A stretch of 64,000 nt of DNA from Letharia columbiana (taxonomy: Eukaryota; Ascomycota; Lecanoromycetes; Lecanorales; Parmeliaceae). Below the pieces are notes generated by a model. It worked only from the letters and a program-made list of their open reading frames with translations. It did not search any database and was not told the DNA's origin. Position 1 is the stretch's first letter, and each line of letters opens with the position of its first letter. The position numbers were made by a program, and so were the translations under genes. Positions 12,644-26,300 of the stretch are shown one piece after another. The stretch spans positions 1-64,000 of the forward strand of contig NW_023501079.1 in the NCBI RefSeq assembly GCF_014066305.1. Reading direction: 5' to 3'.

Positions 12644-14944
12644 CGTTAAAATATAAAAATATAGAGATTTTAAGATATAAAACTATACTTCTAAAATCGA
12701 TTATAATATATAATATTATTATTTCTCGAGTATATAAAATTCTTAACTTATAATTTTTAGATTAAAAAAATATATAGTTATATATAAACGAATTTTATAA
12801 TAAATACTTTTTTTATTTATTATTCTCTTATTAATAAAAGTGTATTAAAAATTATCTAGACTAATTAATTAAAATTAATTTTATTATCTTTATATACTTA
12901 TTTTAATAAGATCGAGTAAATAGTATAAAGAAATTTAATAGTATAATAGTTTAATATAAATAATAATAATTTTCTAGATTTACTAGACTCGACTAAATAA
13001 TAATTAAAGAATTATAATTATATATTAAATAAATAAAAGTTAGATAAAGATAGCGATAAGATAAAAGAGATTTTTCGAATAATAATTAATAATTATAATA
13101 AAAAATTTAAATTAATTTTTAACTTTATTTTTAAAATATAAATACTTAAATATAAGAGTTTAAAAGAAGAGATTATAATAGATTTCGCTATCTATTAATT
13201 AAAAAGATATTTAAAATTTTATATTATAAATTCTTTTCTCTTATATTAAATACTAACTCTTATATTATATATTATACTCTTTATTTAAGATTTAAATTAT
13301 TTTAATATTATAATAAATTTAGAGTTTAAATAAAGAGATAAGTTATAGTATTAAAGAAAATTAGAATTCGTAATAAATATAAAAGAAGATATCTTTTTTT
13401 AAGTAATTATATTAATTAGAAAAGATATCTATTATTAAATAAGATAAATATTTGTAAATTATAATATAGTTATTAAAAGCTATATAATGAAAATCGCGAT
13501 TAAAACCTTTTATTATTTATATTAATTCTATAGTTATTAAATAATATAATAACTTTAATTTATATATTTTAATAATATTTTTTATTAAAAGATAATAAAT
13601 TAGCTAGTATTATTAAAAAGACATTAATTAATACTTTTTATAGATAAAATTAATAGAAAATAAGATAAAATATCTAATTAAAGATAAGAGGGCTATTGTT
13701 TACTTTTAATTAAATTAATTATTATTAAAATCTCATTAAGATCTATAATATCTCTCTTCGAAGTTTTAGAGTTAATAATTTTTTTTAAAATAATTAAGAG
13801 ATAATAGACTTATTAATATATTATCTAATAGCTTTTTATTATTAATCTCTTAATTTTTTATACTTAGTAATAGCGAAGTAATAATTCTATACTATTAAGT
13901 TTTTAGTTATTTATATTATCTAGCTTATAAGTTCTTTTAATATTTCTATTAAGAATTATAATCGATTTTGAAATATAATTCTTTTTACTTATAATATATC
14001 TTTTATATAACGAGTCTTTTCTATTTATAAGTATATCTAGAAATAAATAATACTTCTTAATTAAGATTTATATCTATATTTTTATAAATATTACTATTTA
14101 AAAGACTATTTAAATTATTTAGATATTTATATTTATTAGATATATATCTTATTTTTTTTAAATCTTTCTTTTTATTAGCTTTAATATTTTTATTAGATTT
14201 ATTTTTATCTTTCTTTATTAATCTTTTAACTTTTTCTTCTTTAATCTTATAAATAATATCTTAAACTTTTACTATTATATTAAATTCTTATTTCTAATCT
14301 AATTTATACTAAGTTTATTTATAACTATTATTTAAATTATAATATTTTAAAATCTAAAAATTTAAGATCTTATTTTATATTTTCGATATATATACGCAAT
14401 TAATATTATTACTTAAAACTCTCTTTTAAAATAATAATTATTATATCTTTAATATCTCTTTACTTACTTATATCTAATTTTTCTTTTCTATCTTATACGC
14501 GTAATAGATATAATTAATTCTATAATTTAAATCAAAATTTTAGATTTCGTATAGAGCTAGAATAATACTTTATAGTAATTAAATATAAATTTTTAATTCT
14601 TAATATTTAATTAAATTTTAAATATACTTTTTTATATTAATAGAAAAGATATAATATAATATAAGATATTAATCTATTATATTATACTCTAATATAATAT
14701 AGATTATTAAGATTTATATAATAATTATACTTTTAATTATTATTATAATTATATTAATTAATTTTAAAAAAATTAATTTTTTAATTAGAAGATTTATATC
14801 TAAATATTTAATAACTATATATTAGAATATACTTACTTTAAATTCTAAATATAAATATCTTTATTCTTAAACGAGATAAAGAAGCTATAGATTTAAGATC
14901 GGATATTACTAAGAGTCGTCTACTATTTTCTATTATATTTCAGC
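12644..14944. other. RIP-saturated block, no secure assignment
   Basis: This block is heavily mutated. Around 13260-13320 one plus-strand frame vaguely resembles the segment before the hAT dimerisation domain, but this is too weak to call. A 75-bp motif at 14643-14718 repeats one at 2424-2497. Confidence 0.4.
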
Positions 14945-15430
14945 TATTTACGATTATTAATATACTTATTAATAAGAAAAATGTATTATTACTATATAAA
15001 TTTAATTATAATATTAGTAGTAATTATAGAAACTAAAGCTATCGAACGTAGAGATACTTGTTAATAAGAAAGACGTACTGTTATTATACGAATTTAGTCG
15101 CGATATTAGTAGTAACTATAAGAATTAAAGCTATCGAATATAGAAATACCCGTTAATAAGAAAGGCGTATTATTACTATATGAATTTAATCGCGATATTA
15201 ATAGTAATTATAGAAATTAAAGCTATCGAATATAGAGATACTCGCTAATAAAAAAGATATACTATTATTATATAAATTTAGTTGCGATATTAGTAATAAC
15301 TATAGAAACTAAAACTATCGAATATAGAAATACTTATTAATAAAAAAGATATATTATTATTATATAAATTTAATCGCGATATTAATAATAACTATAAGAA
15401 CTAAAGCTATTAGATATAGAAATACGATCT
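14945..15430 (+). repeat. 92-bp minisatellite, about 5 copies
   Basis: The landmark ATCGAA(C/T)(G/A)TAGA recurs at 15041, 15133, 15225 and 15317, with a decayed copy at 15409, so the period is exactly 92 bp; a partial copy precedes it. Units differ mainly by transitions (for example GACGTACTG against GATATACTA), so amplification came before much of the RIP. As 92 is not a multiple of three, the array does not encode a simple repeated peptide. Confidence 0.85.
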
Positions 15431-18029
15431 TTAATTTAATATAGATTCTAGAATAAAAAACCTCTTTTATTAAAGTAGTAGTATTTTTATAAATATACAT
15501 CTATATTTAAATTAATTTAAGAAGTTTTATTTTATAAATATAAAATATATAAAGTTATTAGATTAAGTATAATAATTAAATATTATTAATTAAATATAAT
15601 AAGTAGAATAATAATTAGAATATCTTATTCTCAACTTAGAATAGTTTTTCTTTTATTTATTATATATTTTCTTTTTATAAAAACTACGTCTAGACTTTAA
15701 TAATACTATATTATTATTTATAAGCTTATATCTTATTATAATTATCTAAAAAACTATATATCTTTTAATTATAAAGTAATTCTTTTTATATAAAATATAT
15801 ATAATTAAGCCGCTAGATATTAGTTAGTAATTTTTATTATTTATAATTATTAAAGAGTAAGTTATATTATTAAAATTACTCGCTAATTTTATCTTTATAA
15901 CTTCTTAAAATACGCTTAATATAGAGATTTAAATTTAAAGCGAATTAATCAAATTTAAAGCTATATAAATTAAGATCTTCTTTATTACTTAAGCGAATAC
16001 GATTTAAGAAATAATTAAATTCGTTAATTTTTATAATCTACAAATTTTCTTTAATATATAAACTTTAAAGTTTAATTAGTAATAATATAATTAATATATA
16101 TAATTAATTTATTATCTAATTTAGATATATATAATTAATATAACTACGCATTTTTCTTATTTATAGCTATACTTCTTAAATTTTATATATAATCTTCTAA
16201 TCTTCGCCTTCGCGAAGTCTTATTTTTACTTTATTTCGATAATTTAAATAAATCTAGATTAGCAATTAGTAAATTATTAAGAATTTTCTAAGTTTTTATA
16301 ATTATCGAGTTAATAGCTTTAATAAATAATAATATTATATATTAACGAATTATAATTAATATTATAATTAATTATTATATTAAGAGATATAGCGCTATTA
16401 GATATATACTTACTTTATAAAAATAATATTATTAATTTAATTTAATTATAGAGTATAGAGAAAATAATTTTATTTTTTTTAGATATAAATAATATTATAA
16501 TAAATAAGTATATTATAATATAAATATTATAATAATAGAAAGAATTTTTAAGAAAGAAGAGAGTAGATTAGAAAAGAATAATATTAAATATTTATTATTA
16601 AGCTAATTAATATTATATAATTAAAATCTTATTAAAATAAAATACTATTTAAAGATAGATTAAGTTTAAATATTAATTAGAAAGCTAATTAAAAAAAGAA
16701 ATTAACTTCTTTTTTATTAATATATATCGTAGAGCTATATATAAACGCTTCTTTCTATATTTTAAATATACTTTAAATATTTATAACTATATATATACGC
16801 CCTCTCTTATATTTTATATATATTTTATATATTTCGATATTCTTTATATACGCGATATATCTATTAAAGATAATCTTATTAATTTAATTAATTTCTATTT
16901 AATCTTATATTTATTAGTTATAAAAAAAACTCTTTATTCTAATATTATAACTTTATTAATTTATTATTCTTAGATATTAAGCCGTTTATAGCTTATAATT
17001 AATTTATTTACTCTCTTTTCTTCTTTTATTATAAAGATAAAAGAAGATATTATTTCTTTTTTATCTTCGTCTATAATAAATTAATTATTATTTTTATAAG
17101 ATTAAAGATATCGATTTAAAGATAATATCGCTTAATTAAAAGTAAAGAATATAATACTTTAATATTTTAACGCTTAAGTAAAAGATATTATAATATTACT
17201 TAAATAAGAGAGAGTTATATTAATAAGAAAGATCTTAAAATTTAAAAATAATCTTAGCGTAATAAAAGATTTAATAACTATATATAGAAGATTTAGATAA
17301 TAATTAATTTAGCTAATTAAATTATTAAAGTATCTAAATTAAATTTTAATTCTATATTAATATCTAATAAAATTTATTTAATAGTTTTAAGATATTAATA
17401 TATACTCTTATTAATATAACTAGCGATTAGAATATTAATTAAATAAATATAATTTTTAATTATAATAATTAGAATAATATAGTAATAAATAAATACTAAT
17501 GTTAAAGTAAATTAAATATATATTATATTAAATAGAAAAGCGTTAATAGCTAAGCTAATTAGAGTTTTAAATTAATTAAATTAAATATTAATTCTATATT
17601 AGCGTTATTATATATTTTTAAATATATAATTATTAATTATAATATTAATTAGAAAGAATTAATCTTTAATTTAAAATATTAAGAATAATATAATAATATA
17701 TTATTAAAGCGATATAAGTTATTAAAGCGATATAAATTTCTATTATAGCGAGAAAATAGAATTTATATATTAAATATTAATTTCATTTTATTTCTAATAT
17801 TTTATTTATTTATATATCTCTTTTAATTTCTCTTTAAATATCTTAATCTTAAGATATTAATTAGATCTTTATTTAGCGTAGATTTAACTTTCTTAATCGA
17901 CGATATTTAGTATAAAATATCGATAAATATATTTCGATATAAAGATAATAATAAATCTTATTTTCTTTTTAATATTAATAATAAAAAATAATAGATATAA
18001 TAGTAAATAAAGATAGTATAAATTATATA
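15431..18029. other. RIP-saturated block, nothing recognised
   Basis: Extreme AT sequence with stops in all frames; no domain, LTR or tandem repeat was identified. Confidence 0.5.
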
Positions 18030-20350
18030 GAATTAGTTTAAATCTAATAGCGATCGTTGATTTATTTATTAAGGCTTAGAAATTAGAAAATTCTAGAAAT
18101 AAATATAATTTAACGAATATACGCTCGTTAATTTCGAGAAGTTATATATTATTTATCGTTATTACGATAAGATTCTAATTTATTTATTTATAGATTACGA
18201 AATAAGCGGTATAATAGTATATATTAAGTTTAAGAGATATATTAAGAAATCTAATTTAAGTAGTTTATAATAAACGAACTTAATCGATAATTATAAAAAT
18301 TAGATATATTTCTAAATTAGATAATATAGATTATTAATAAATAAAATGATAAATAGAATATCTAGCTTACTATTTACTCTAGAAAAAAAAATATTAAGAT
18401 TCTCTTATAATATTAGAAGATCGAAAGCTTATACGCGAAGACTTTTTAAAATAATTTTATTATTAAATTATAAATATCGATATTCTATTTATAATTACTA
18501 ATAATTCTAAAATATTATAATTCTTACGCTATCTTAACTCTAATATATAATTAAAATTAATATTTATTATAAAGAATTAGCTAATAAGAAAAGCTATAGA
18601 GCTAGAGATAAAATTATTAAAGAATTTATTAGTCGATAATACTAAAGTCTCTCTAATTTTAAATTATTAATTATTTTATAATCGCTAATTATTTATAGTA
18701 ATTCTAATCTTTTTTATTAATATTAACTAGTAATAATATAAAATTCTTATAAACTTTAAATATATCGAAGGTAAATATATTAGCTAGAAATTTATAAGTA
18801 TTATTAATTTAATTCTTATAAAATATAAAATTTAAATTTATATATTTAAATTTATAACTAATAACGCTAATAATAATAATATACTCTTTAATAATTTAAT
18901 TATTTATCTTTTTATTTTTATAATAAAAAACTCGCTTAATATTAAAGAATTTAAGTTCTTAAATTATTTATAATATATTTTTTATATAATATATATTATT
19001 TAACTAGTCTTAAAAGAACTTCTAGATAATATTAGAATTATTTTAATAAATAAATTTTTTTAGAGAAGCTAGAGTAATAAAGAAGATAAGAATTAAGTTT
19101 AAATAAGTATAATTAATCTATCGATAACTCTAATAAAAATATAATATTTCTTATTATTATTCTAATTATTATATTATTAATTATATTAAGATTCGAAAAA
19201 TTATTATATATATTAATACTAGTAGTTAGCGTAAAAAGATCTTTTTTATACTATAAATTAAATAACTTTAAAATAAAAATATTTTAATATTAGATAAATA
19301 TTAATCTTCTAAAGAGAAGTAATATTATTAAAAACGCCTTCTTAAACTCTTTTAGAATATTAAGACTCGCTAGAATTTAATTTATTAGATATTAATTTAT
19401 ACTCTACTTCTTTATATTAATATTATATACTTTTTAAAAAATAGATTAACTACTTATTTAAGATTAAGTAGTAAAAAATAGTTATAGATAAAAACTATAG
19501 TTTAAACATCTAAATAATTTTCAATTAATTTCTAATAAATTTAATATTTAATTCAGCTTATTAGACCTTTTTATAAATTTATAAAATTAATAAATAGAGG
19601 AAAGAAGGCTATAATTTATTATATTTTTAATATTTATAATTATCTATTTAATTATATAGATAAAAAGCTCGAAAAATTAAGAAGAAAGAGGGTTTCTTAG
19701 AAAAAAGAACTTTTTAAAGCTTTTAAAGTGGCTCGCGAGAAATTAACTATCTACTATAATCGAATTTAATTAGATTTAAACTATCTATATAAATAAGCTA
19801 TACTTTTATATTTAAATTATAATAATATAAAGTTAAAAAAATTAAATTAAAAGATTAATATTAGAAAAAAGTTATAAGCGAAAATCTACTAAAAAGCGCT
19901 TAAAAAGATATTTTAAAATTATTAAAATATTAATATAAGTAATTAATTATAAAGAGTTAAGCGAATAAATTAATTAAATAAGAATATACTCGATTAAGCG
20001 ATAAAATCTAAGATTAAGAATTTAAATAATAAGAATAAATATAATTAACTTTAATAATATAAAAAAAATAATAAGTCTTCTAATTATTATTTTAATTATA
20101 ATCTTACTTCTAATTTTTATAAAGCTTCTTTTAATAATCTAGTAAACCTCTTAATTCTAAAATAATAGAAGAAATTAGAGTTTAAATATATTATAGTTAC
20201 TTAAATAGCTTATAATATTTTTTATTCTCTCGCGAAGACTATTATATATAAGCGATATTTCTTAATAACTAAAAGATATTATAATACTTAAAAGTATTAT
20301 TTATTAGCGATATTTTATACTCTAATAATAATTCTTTATATAAAGTATTA
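18030..20350 (+). pseudogene. hAT-family transposase, RIP-destroyed
   Basis: hAT transposases are cut-and-paste DNA transposases with an RNase H-like core. Four family landmarks occur in order on the plus strand. At 18133-18250 a BED-type zinc finger is suggested by residues spaced as Cx2C and Hx5H, with several ligands now Tyr. At about 18760-18800 the frame reads IEGKYIS, matching the family HIEGxHT block. At 18857-18880 it reads TNNANNNN where hATs have the catalytic TDNASNN, the Asp lost by G-to-A change. At 19728-19765 an AREKLTIYYN block precedes a C-terminal hATC-like dimerisation segment at 20208-20345 (YKRYFLITK, matching ERxFSxxK). There are many TAA/TAG stops. Terminal inverted repeats and target duplications were not found. 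The hAT identity is fairly secure; the exact ends are not. Confidence 0.7.
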
Positions 20351-21255
20351 AGAAAATAAATTTAAATAAGCTAGATTTAATCTTAAAGGAGATCTTAATA
20401 TATCGAATTAGATTAAAAGAGCTAATAATATCTTATATAAAAACTTAGTTAATATTTATAATAATTATATTAATAAAAATAATAAGCTTACGAAAAGTAT
20501 TTCGATAAATTTAATATTTATAAGTTTATTAAGATATATTATTAATACTCTATAATATATAGAGAAATAATCGATAAATTTATAGTTAGAGAGAGTTAAT
20601 AATAATAGATTTAATCTCGAAGAAGAGGTCTAAAATAACTTAGAAAGCGAATCTATCTATAAATAATTAATAAGTTTAATTAGATAAAGATAGACTTAAG
20701 ATACTTAAAAGAATCGCGATAAAGTAAAATAAAAGAATAGATTAGAATTTAAGAGAAGAATAAATATAAAGTCTATTAAGCTTATCTAACGCGTTAAAAT
20801 AAATATATAAATAAAGATAATTATAGAATTTTATCCTTATAATATTTAAAGATTTAAAATTTAGAATATTCTTTTATATTATAATTTTAAGAAGAAGAAT
20901 AGAGACGCTTATAGTTCTAATTATTATTCTAATTATTAATATTAATAAAAAGATAAATAGCTATATTAAATTACTCTTTATATTCCCTCTCTCTCAATAA
21001 AGAAGAATAAATATATTCTATATATCTTAGTCGAATTATTCTATAAATATAGAAATCTCAGTAGGAATATCTTATATATATATTATTCCATAGTATAATT
21101 TCATAGATATATCATACCGTGAGATATCCCGCCAAGATCCCGAACTCATATCAGAAAAATAATATGATATTCGACTCTATTTATATTATACTCGGATACG
21201 ATATAATATTACTTAATATGAAATATCTCATAAGATATATTATATCTTTTCGGCT
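20351..21255. other. hAT downstream tail and a lightly mutated patch
   Basis: About 20351-20990 may be the C-terminal end and 3' flank of the hAT element. About 21040-21230 is less RIP-mutated (TATCATACCGTGAGATATCC, CCCGCCAAGATCCCGAAC) and is rich in short imperfect inverted repeats. It could be a solo LTR or MITE remnant; I could not classify it. Confidence 0.35.
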
Positions 21256-21850
21256 AGTAAATATTACTATAATTTAGTCTATTATCTCTACTATATTAAG
21301 AAATAAGAGAAGAAACTATAATAGATAAATATAAAGAATATTACGAAGAAATTAAGCGATAATAAGATTATTATCGTTAAGAATACGACTTAACTCTCTA
21401 AGATCCCACGTTATATACTCTTTATAATTCTATATTAAATTATTACTTCGAAACGATATATATTTAAATAAATTAAAACCGTTCGATGTCTATAGCTATT
21501 TTATTATTCGAAAAATTCTATTATAATAGAAAATATTATGGGATTCACATTACTAATTAATACGTTATCTTTATTTCTTTCTAATATTTTAATACTTCTT
21601 ACTATAAGAATATAGTCTTTCTCTATTTTTTATAGATAATTATTATATCTTTCTAATTAAACCTTAGCGCGCCTCTCTTTATATATATATATATCTATAT
21701 TATATAGATTAAATTAATTTTATAATAGTAAAAGTAGGTTAAAAACGTATAGTAAGCGATTAGAGTTTGATTTAACTTAGGGCTAGGGCTAAAATTCGAT
21801 TTAACTTAGAAAAATCTAACTTTATAAATTTAATTCATAGGCCTTTACTT
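21256..21850 (+). mobile_element. Family X, 3' fragment, RIP-mutated
   Basis: It starts inside the 200-bp tandem unit and runs to the family 3' end CATAGGCCTTTACTT. It keeps the AATTAAAACCGTTCGATGTC hairpin region near 21470 and two copies of the TTCGATTTAACTTAG 3' repeat around GGCTAGGGCT. It lies next to the 3' part of Gypsy3, either inserted into it or marking its truncation. Confidence 0.7.
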
Positions 21851-21857
21851 ATAAATA

Positions 21858-23056
21858 TATAAAATCTTTAAATAAAAGTTTTAAAAGAAACTCGAGAGAA
21901 TTACGTATATTAAATTCGTAGAATATCTTATTTAATAATACTTCGATAGATTAGTTTTTAAAGTTATTAAAATTATCTTATAAATATAAAAGTATTAATA
22001 ATTAATTTAAAGTGAGATTCGCTATTATAAAGTATTATATAGTAATTTCTATAGTCTAATTCATATATTTAAATCATTTATTTATTTAAAAATAATAAGT
22101 TATAGAGACGAGAATTTCTATTTCTAGCTTCTAGAAGATTCTTTATTAAAACTTAAATATAAATTTAATATTATAATCTAAGATCGTTATTAATAAAATA
22201 TCTTAATTATATTATATAAGATTAATAAATAAAAGATTAATTTACTTAACGATTAAGTAAGTAGTTTTACTAGAAATAAATAATACTCTTTTTAAGAATT
22301 TATTTATTACTATAAGTAAGTAATTTAATTTATTATATATTATAAGAAGAGTAATAATAAAATTTATTACTATAGTATAGAATAGAATATTAAACTTATT
22401 AATAAAAATTATACTTCTATAAGACTTATAACGCTTAATTTAATTAAGTTTATACTTCGAATAGTATTTTATATAAATTTATAAACGCTTAAAAAGATAA
22501 TCTATATATATCGAGCTAACGATATAATTATATAATCTATAAAAATTATTATAATATTAATAATCGTAAACTAACTCGAAGATTTCTTTCTCGAAAGTAT
22601 TAGATATATATAGTTATTCTCGCTTATTATTAAAATTTATATAGTAGATTAATTCTTCTTATAACTTAAAACGAAGGTTAATTTTTCTAATAGAGATATC
22701 GTTAATTTTTATAAGAGAACTTCTAGAGTAGCTCGATTTTCTTAAACTTTTCTAAAAATCTCGAAAATCTTATTTTATTATAAATCTTTAATATACTTCG
22801 TTATAATACGCGTCTTAAAATTATTAGATATTTCTATAAATATAATATAATAGATATTAAGCTATTCTTTATCTTTTAATCTAATATAAGATTTCTAATA
22901 TAAGCGAAATAGAGCGTTAAAAATTATATACTATTTTTTAGATTTATAATAAAACTTAAGACTTCTAAATTATTAAATATACTTCGAAGTATAAATAATA
23001 TAAAGATTTAATTTAGCTATCGAAGATATAATTAGCGTAATTTATTTAACTATATC
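21858..23056 (-). pseudogene. Gypsy3 integrase part (minus), split from its RT by Gypsy2
   Basis: The minus strand reads as a Ty3/gypsy integrase. The N-terminal zinc-binding block is near 22600-22430, with EIFELV followed by residues at HHCC spacing (ligands now Tyr) and KLN-stop-IKRYK. The core follows down to about 21880, with FLKRVLFIS, a decayed ISDRD block (ILDYN) and a decayed HPQTDG block (YYF-stop-INK) followed by NQTIEI. This is the integrase of the gypsy branch whose RT carries YIDD, and such an RT lies on the same strand at 40440-41362. The ATATC target duplication of Gypsy2 lies exactly at the break (23052-23056 and 39799-39803), so the two halves were one element. The 3' LTR was not found. 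Confidence 0.8.
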
Positions 23057-23311
23057 TATAAGAGTAAAAGTACTCGAAGCGAATTAATAGACTCGCTTAC
23101 GTCGCTTATTAGACTATAAGCTATATAGCTAAGACGAGTATCTAATATACTTAATAAAGTCTTAAATACTTATAAGTTTTCTTTCTTTTTTTTTTTTTTA
23201 ATTATTAATTTATTTAATTATTAATCTATCTATTTTATTAATTATATATCTAGATCTTATAATTATATAGCTATTACGTAGTTTTATTAAAAGAGACTTT
23301 ATTATTTTATA
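23057..23311 (+). repeat. Gypsy2 5' LTR (255 bp)
   Basis: This direct repeat of 39545-39798 starts TATAAGAGTAAAAG (TG changed to TA by RIP) and ends TTTTATA (from TACA). The perfect 5-bp duplication ATATC precedes it at 23052-23056 and follows the partner at 39799-39803. Confidence 0.88.
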
Positions 23312-26300
23312 ATTCTAATAACTTTATTTATATAAAGTTATTTAATTTAATTATAATAAGTAACTTATAAATTAATTCTATTAATTTATAAAGTAGAAAT
23401 ATCTTATTATAATCTATTAACGATATTTTTAATTTAATAAATAACTTTTATTAGAATATATCTATTATATAATTAAGCGATTATAATATTAATTCTAATA
23501 TTAATAGAAATTCTAATAATATTATTAATAAAAATAATAATCGTTAAAGCGTTATATCTAATAACTCTTTATTTATAAATAAAGACTCTTATCTTATAGA
23601 CTTAATTTAAATTTAACGCTATCGATTTCTAAAGCTTAATATTAAGAAGTAATTAATTATTAAAAAATTTAAATTAATTAAAATATAGAATATATAAAAA
23701 TATCGTTATAAGTATAGCGATAATTATTATCGTAATTCGAGTTATAAGAAGATAAGTATTATTAAAATATTTAATATATAATATCTTAATAACTATAGCT
23801 CGATAGTTATATTTCTTTAAGATTATAATAATTTTATTATCTTAACGTCTTATATCGATTTTTATATAAATAAAAAAAAGACTCGCTAGACTTCTATTTT
23901 TTTAATAAATATTAAGAAATAGATTTAAAGAAATATTAGAAATACGATATTATATAATATTAGAAAATTTATTTAAAAGAAATATAAGAAATAGTATTTA
24001 AATTAAGTTTATAATTTAGTTATTAAGTCTTATAATATAGATTATTAATTAATTAAAGTAATAATAAAAGATATATAATTAATAATTAGCTTTAATAATT
24101 ATCTTATTATACTTTAATTATAATAAGAATATTATATAATTAATTTAAAATATATAAAAGATTTACGAGATAGAGTAATAGAGAAAATTTCTCTAAAAGT
24201 TATAAAGAAGGTTACTTAATTTATTATCTATATTATATTATTATAATAATATTAAAATATAAAGTAAAGACTATAAAAAATAAAAGAGCTTTCTACTTTA
24301 GATAAGACTTATTTTAATAATAAGATAAGTAATTAAAGAAGTAATAATTAATAGTATATTAAGTTTAAGAAATAATATATAAAGAGTTAATAAGATTAAA
24401 AGAAGAGTTTATTCTTATTAACGCTATAAGATTAAAAGTTTAAGTAAATTAAATTTAAAGATAGCGACTCTTATATTAAGTCTAAGATGTCTTTTATTAA
24501 AATATAATATTATAATTATAAATAGCTAGAATATTATAAGAATTCTTTTAAATATTTAAATTACGTTATAGATAATAAAGTATATAATTATAGATTAAAT
24601 AAGAGAAAAGATAAAGTTTAATACTTATTATTATAGTATTAAATACGCTATTAATTAAGCGATAATCTCGCTCTTTATTATTAAAAAGTAAAATTATTAT
24701 ATTAAATAAAAAGTATAAGATAATTACTTTAATAGATATTAATAGCGAGAAAATCTTTATATTATAATCTTTTATTAAAGAGATATAGATTTTTAAATCT
24801 AAATACGCGTTAATAATAGTATATATTATTAATAATTATTAAATATTCTTATATAAGAAGTATAATCTAGTCTTTAATTTTATAAATAGTTAAGAAAAAA
24901 AGTAAGAGTAAATCTTAAAGATTTATATTATAAATATATAAGAATATAATTTTATTCTTAATTTTCTTTAAATTTATAATATTAATTTAAATATTTATTA
25001 GCGTAAGTAGTTTTAAACTTATCACGATTTTTTTATAAGTAATAAGAAGTAAAGTAAATATCGTAATAATAGATATAAAGTAATTTATATTATTAATTAA
25101 TATAGTAATTATATATAATCTAAAATAAGCGTTTATTATATTTCTATATTTTATTTAAAAGTAATAAAGATAATTATAATAAAGCTATATAATATAATAT
25201 TATATAGTTAAATAACTTTAATATATCTAAATAACTTAAGAATCTATTAAAAGTTTTTTTAGAAGAGTTATTTAATAGTCTTAATATATATAATTAAATT
25301 AAATATTTAATTAATTTATTATCTAAAAAGCTGTTTAGAAGTAATTCGATTTATAATATATTATATAATAAACTTATAGCGATTAAAAATTATTTAAATA
25401 TTACGCTTAAGAGAAAGTAGATTTAATTCTTAATTAGTTAAATTAGCTCGTTAATACTATTTATTAAAAAATTAAATAACTCGCTATAATTATATATTAA
25501 TTATTAAAAGCTTAATAAAATAATTATTAAGAATAATTACTCGTTATCGCTACTCTTAAAGATTTTAAAAAGATTTATATATATAAAGTATTTTATTAAG
25601 ATTAATATTTATAATATATATTATCGAATATAAATACGAAAGAAAGATAAGTAAAAAATTACTTTTCGAACTCGCTACGGCTAGTTTAAATATTAAATAA
25701 TATCTTTTAATCTTATAAATATTCTTATAATCTTTTAAGCTTATATAAATAAAGTATTTAAATTATATATTAATATCTTCTATATAATATATTTAAATAA
25801 TATATTAATCTATTTCGAAATAAAAGAGTTATATTAAGAGTATATACGTAAAGTATTACGCGTATTATTAAAGTATTAACTTTATATAAAGTTATTAAAA
25901 TATACTTTTAATTATAATAAGATTATCTTTCTAGAGTTTTTAGTAAATTAGCGTAATATTTAAATAAAGTTATCGCGTATTAAGACTATTACTAAGTAAT
26001 TAAAATTAGAGTCTACTAAGAATATCTTAATCTTTTTAAGATTTATAAACTTCTATTAATAATTTATATAAGACTTTTTATAGATAGCTATATTTTTAAT
26101 AAATCTAATTTAAGAAGTAAAGAAAGGCGAGATTAAATTACTCTTTATATTTAATAAAAAAGTATATAAGACTTTTAAGATACTTAAGCGAGTATTTATT
26201 ATTATATTTATATTAAAATACTATAATTAAAAAGTATCGCTTATTATAAAGATTAATACTTTTAATATAGATATAAATAGTATATTTAATTAATTAAGCG

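Noticed and set aside
12644..14944. A second hAT transposase
   Set aside because: One weak resemblance near 13260-13320 without the catalytic or BED blocks.
14945..15430. CRISPR array, because of regular spacing
   Set aside because: The whole 92-bp unit is repeated without unique spacers, and the context is eukaryotic.
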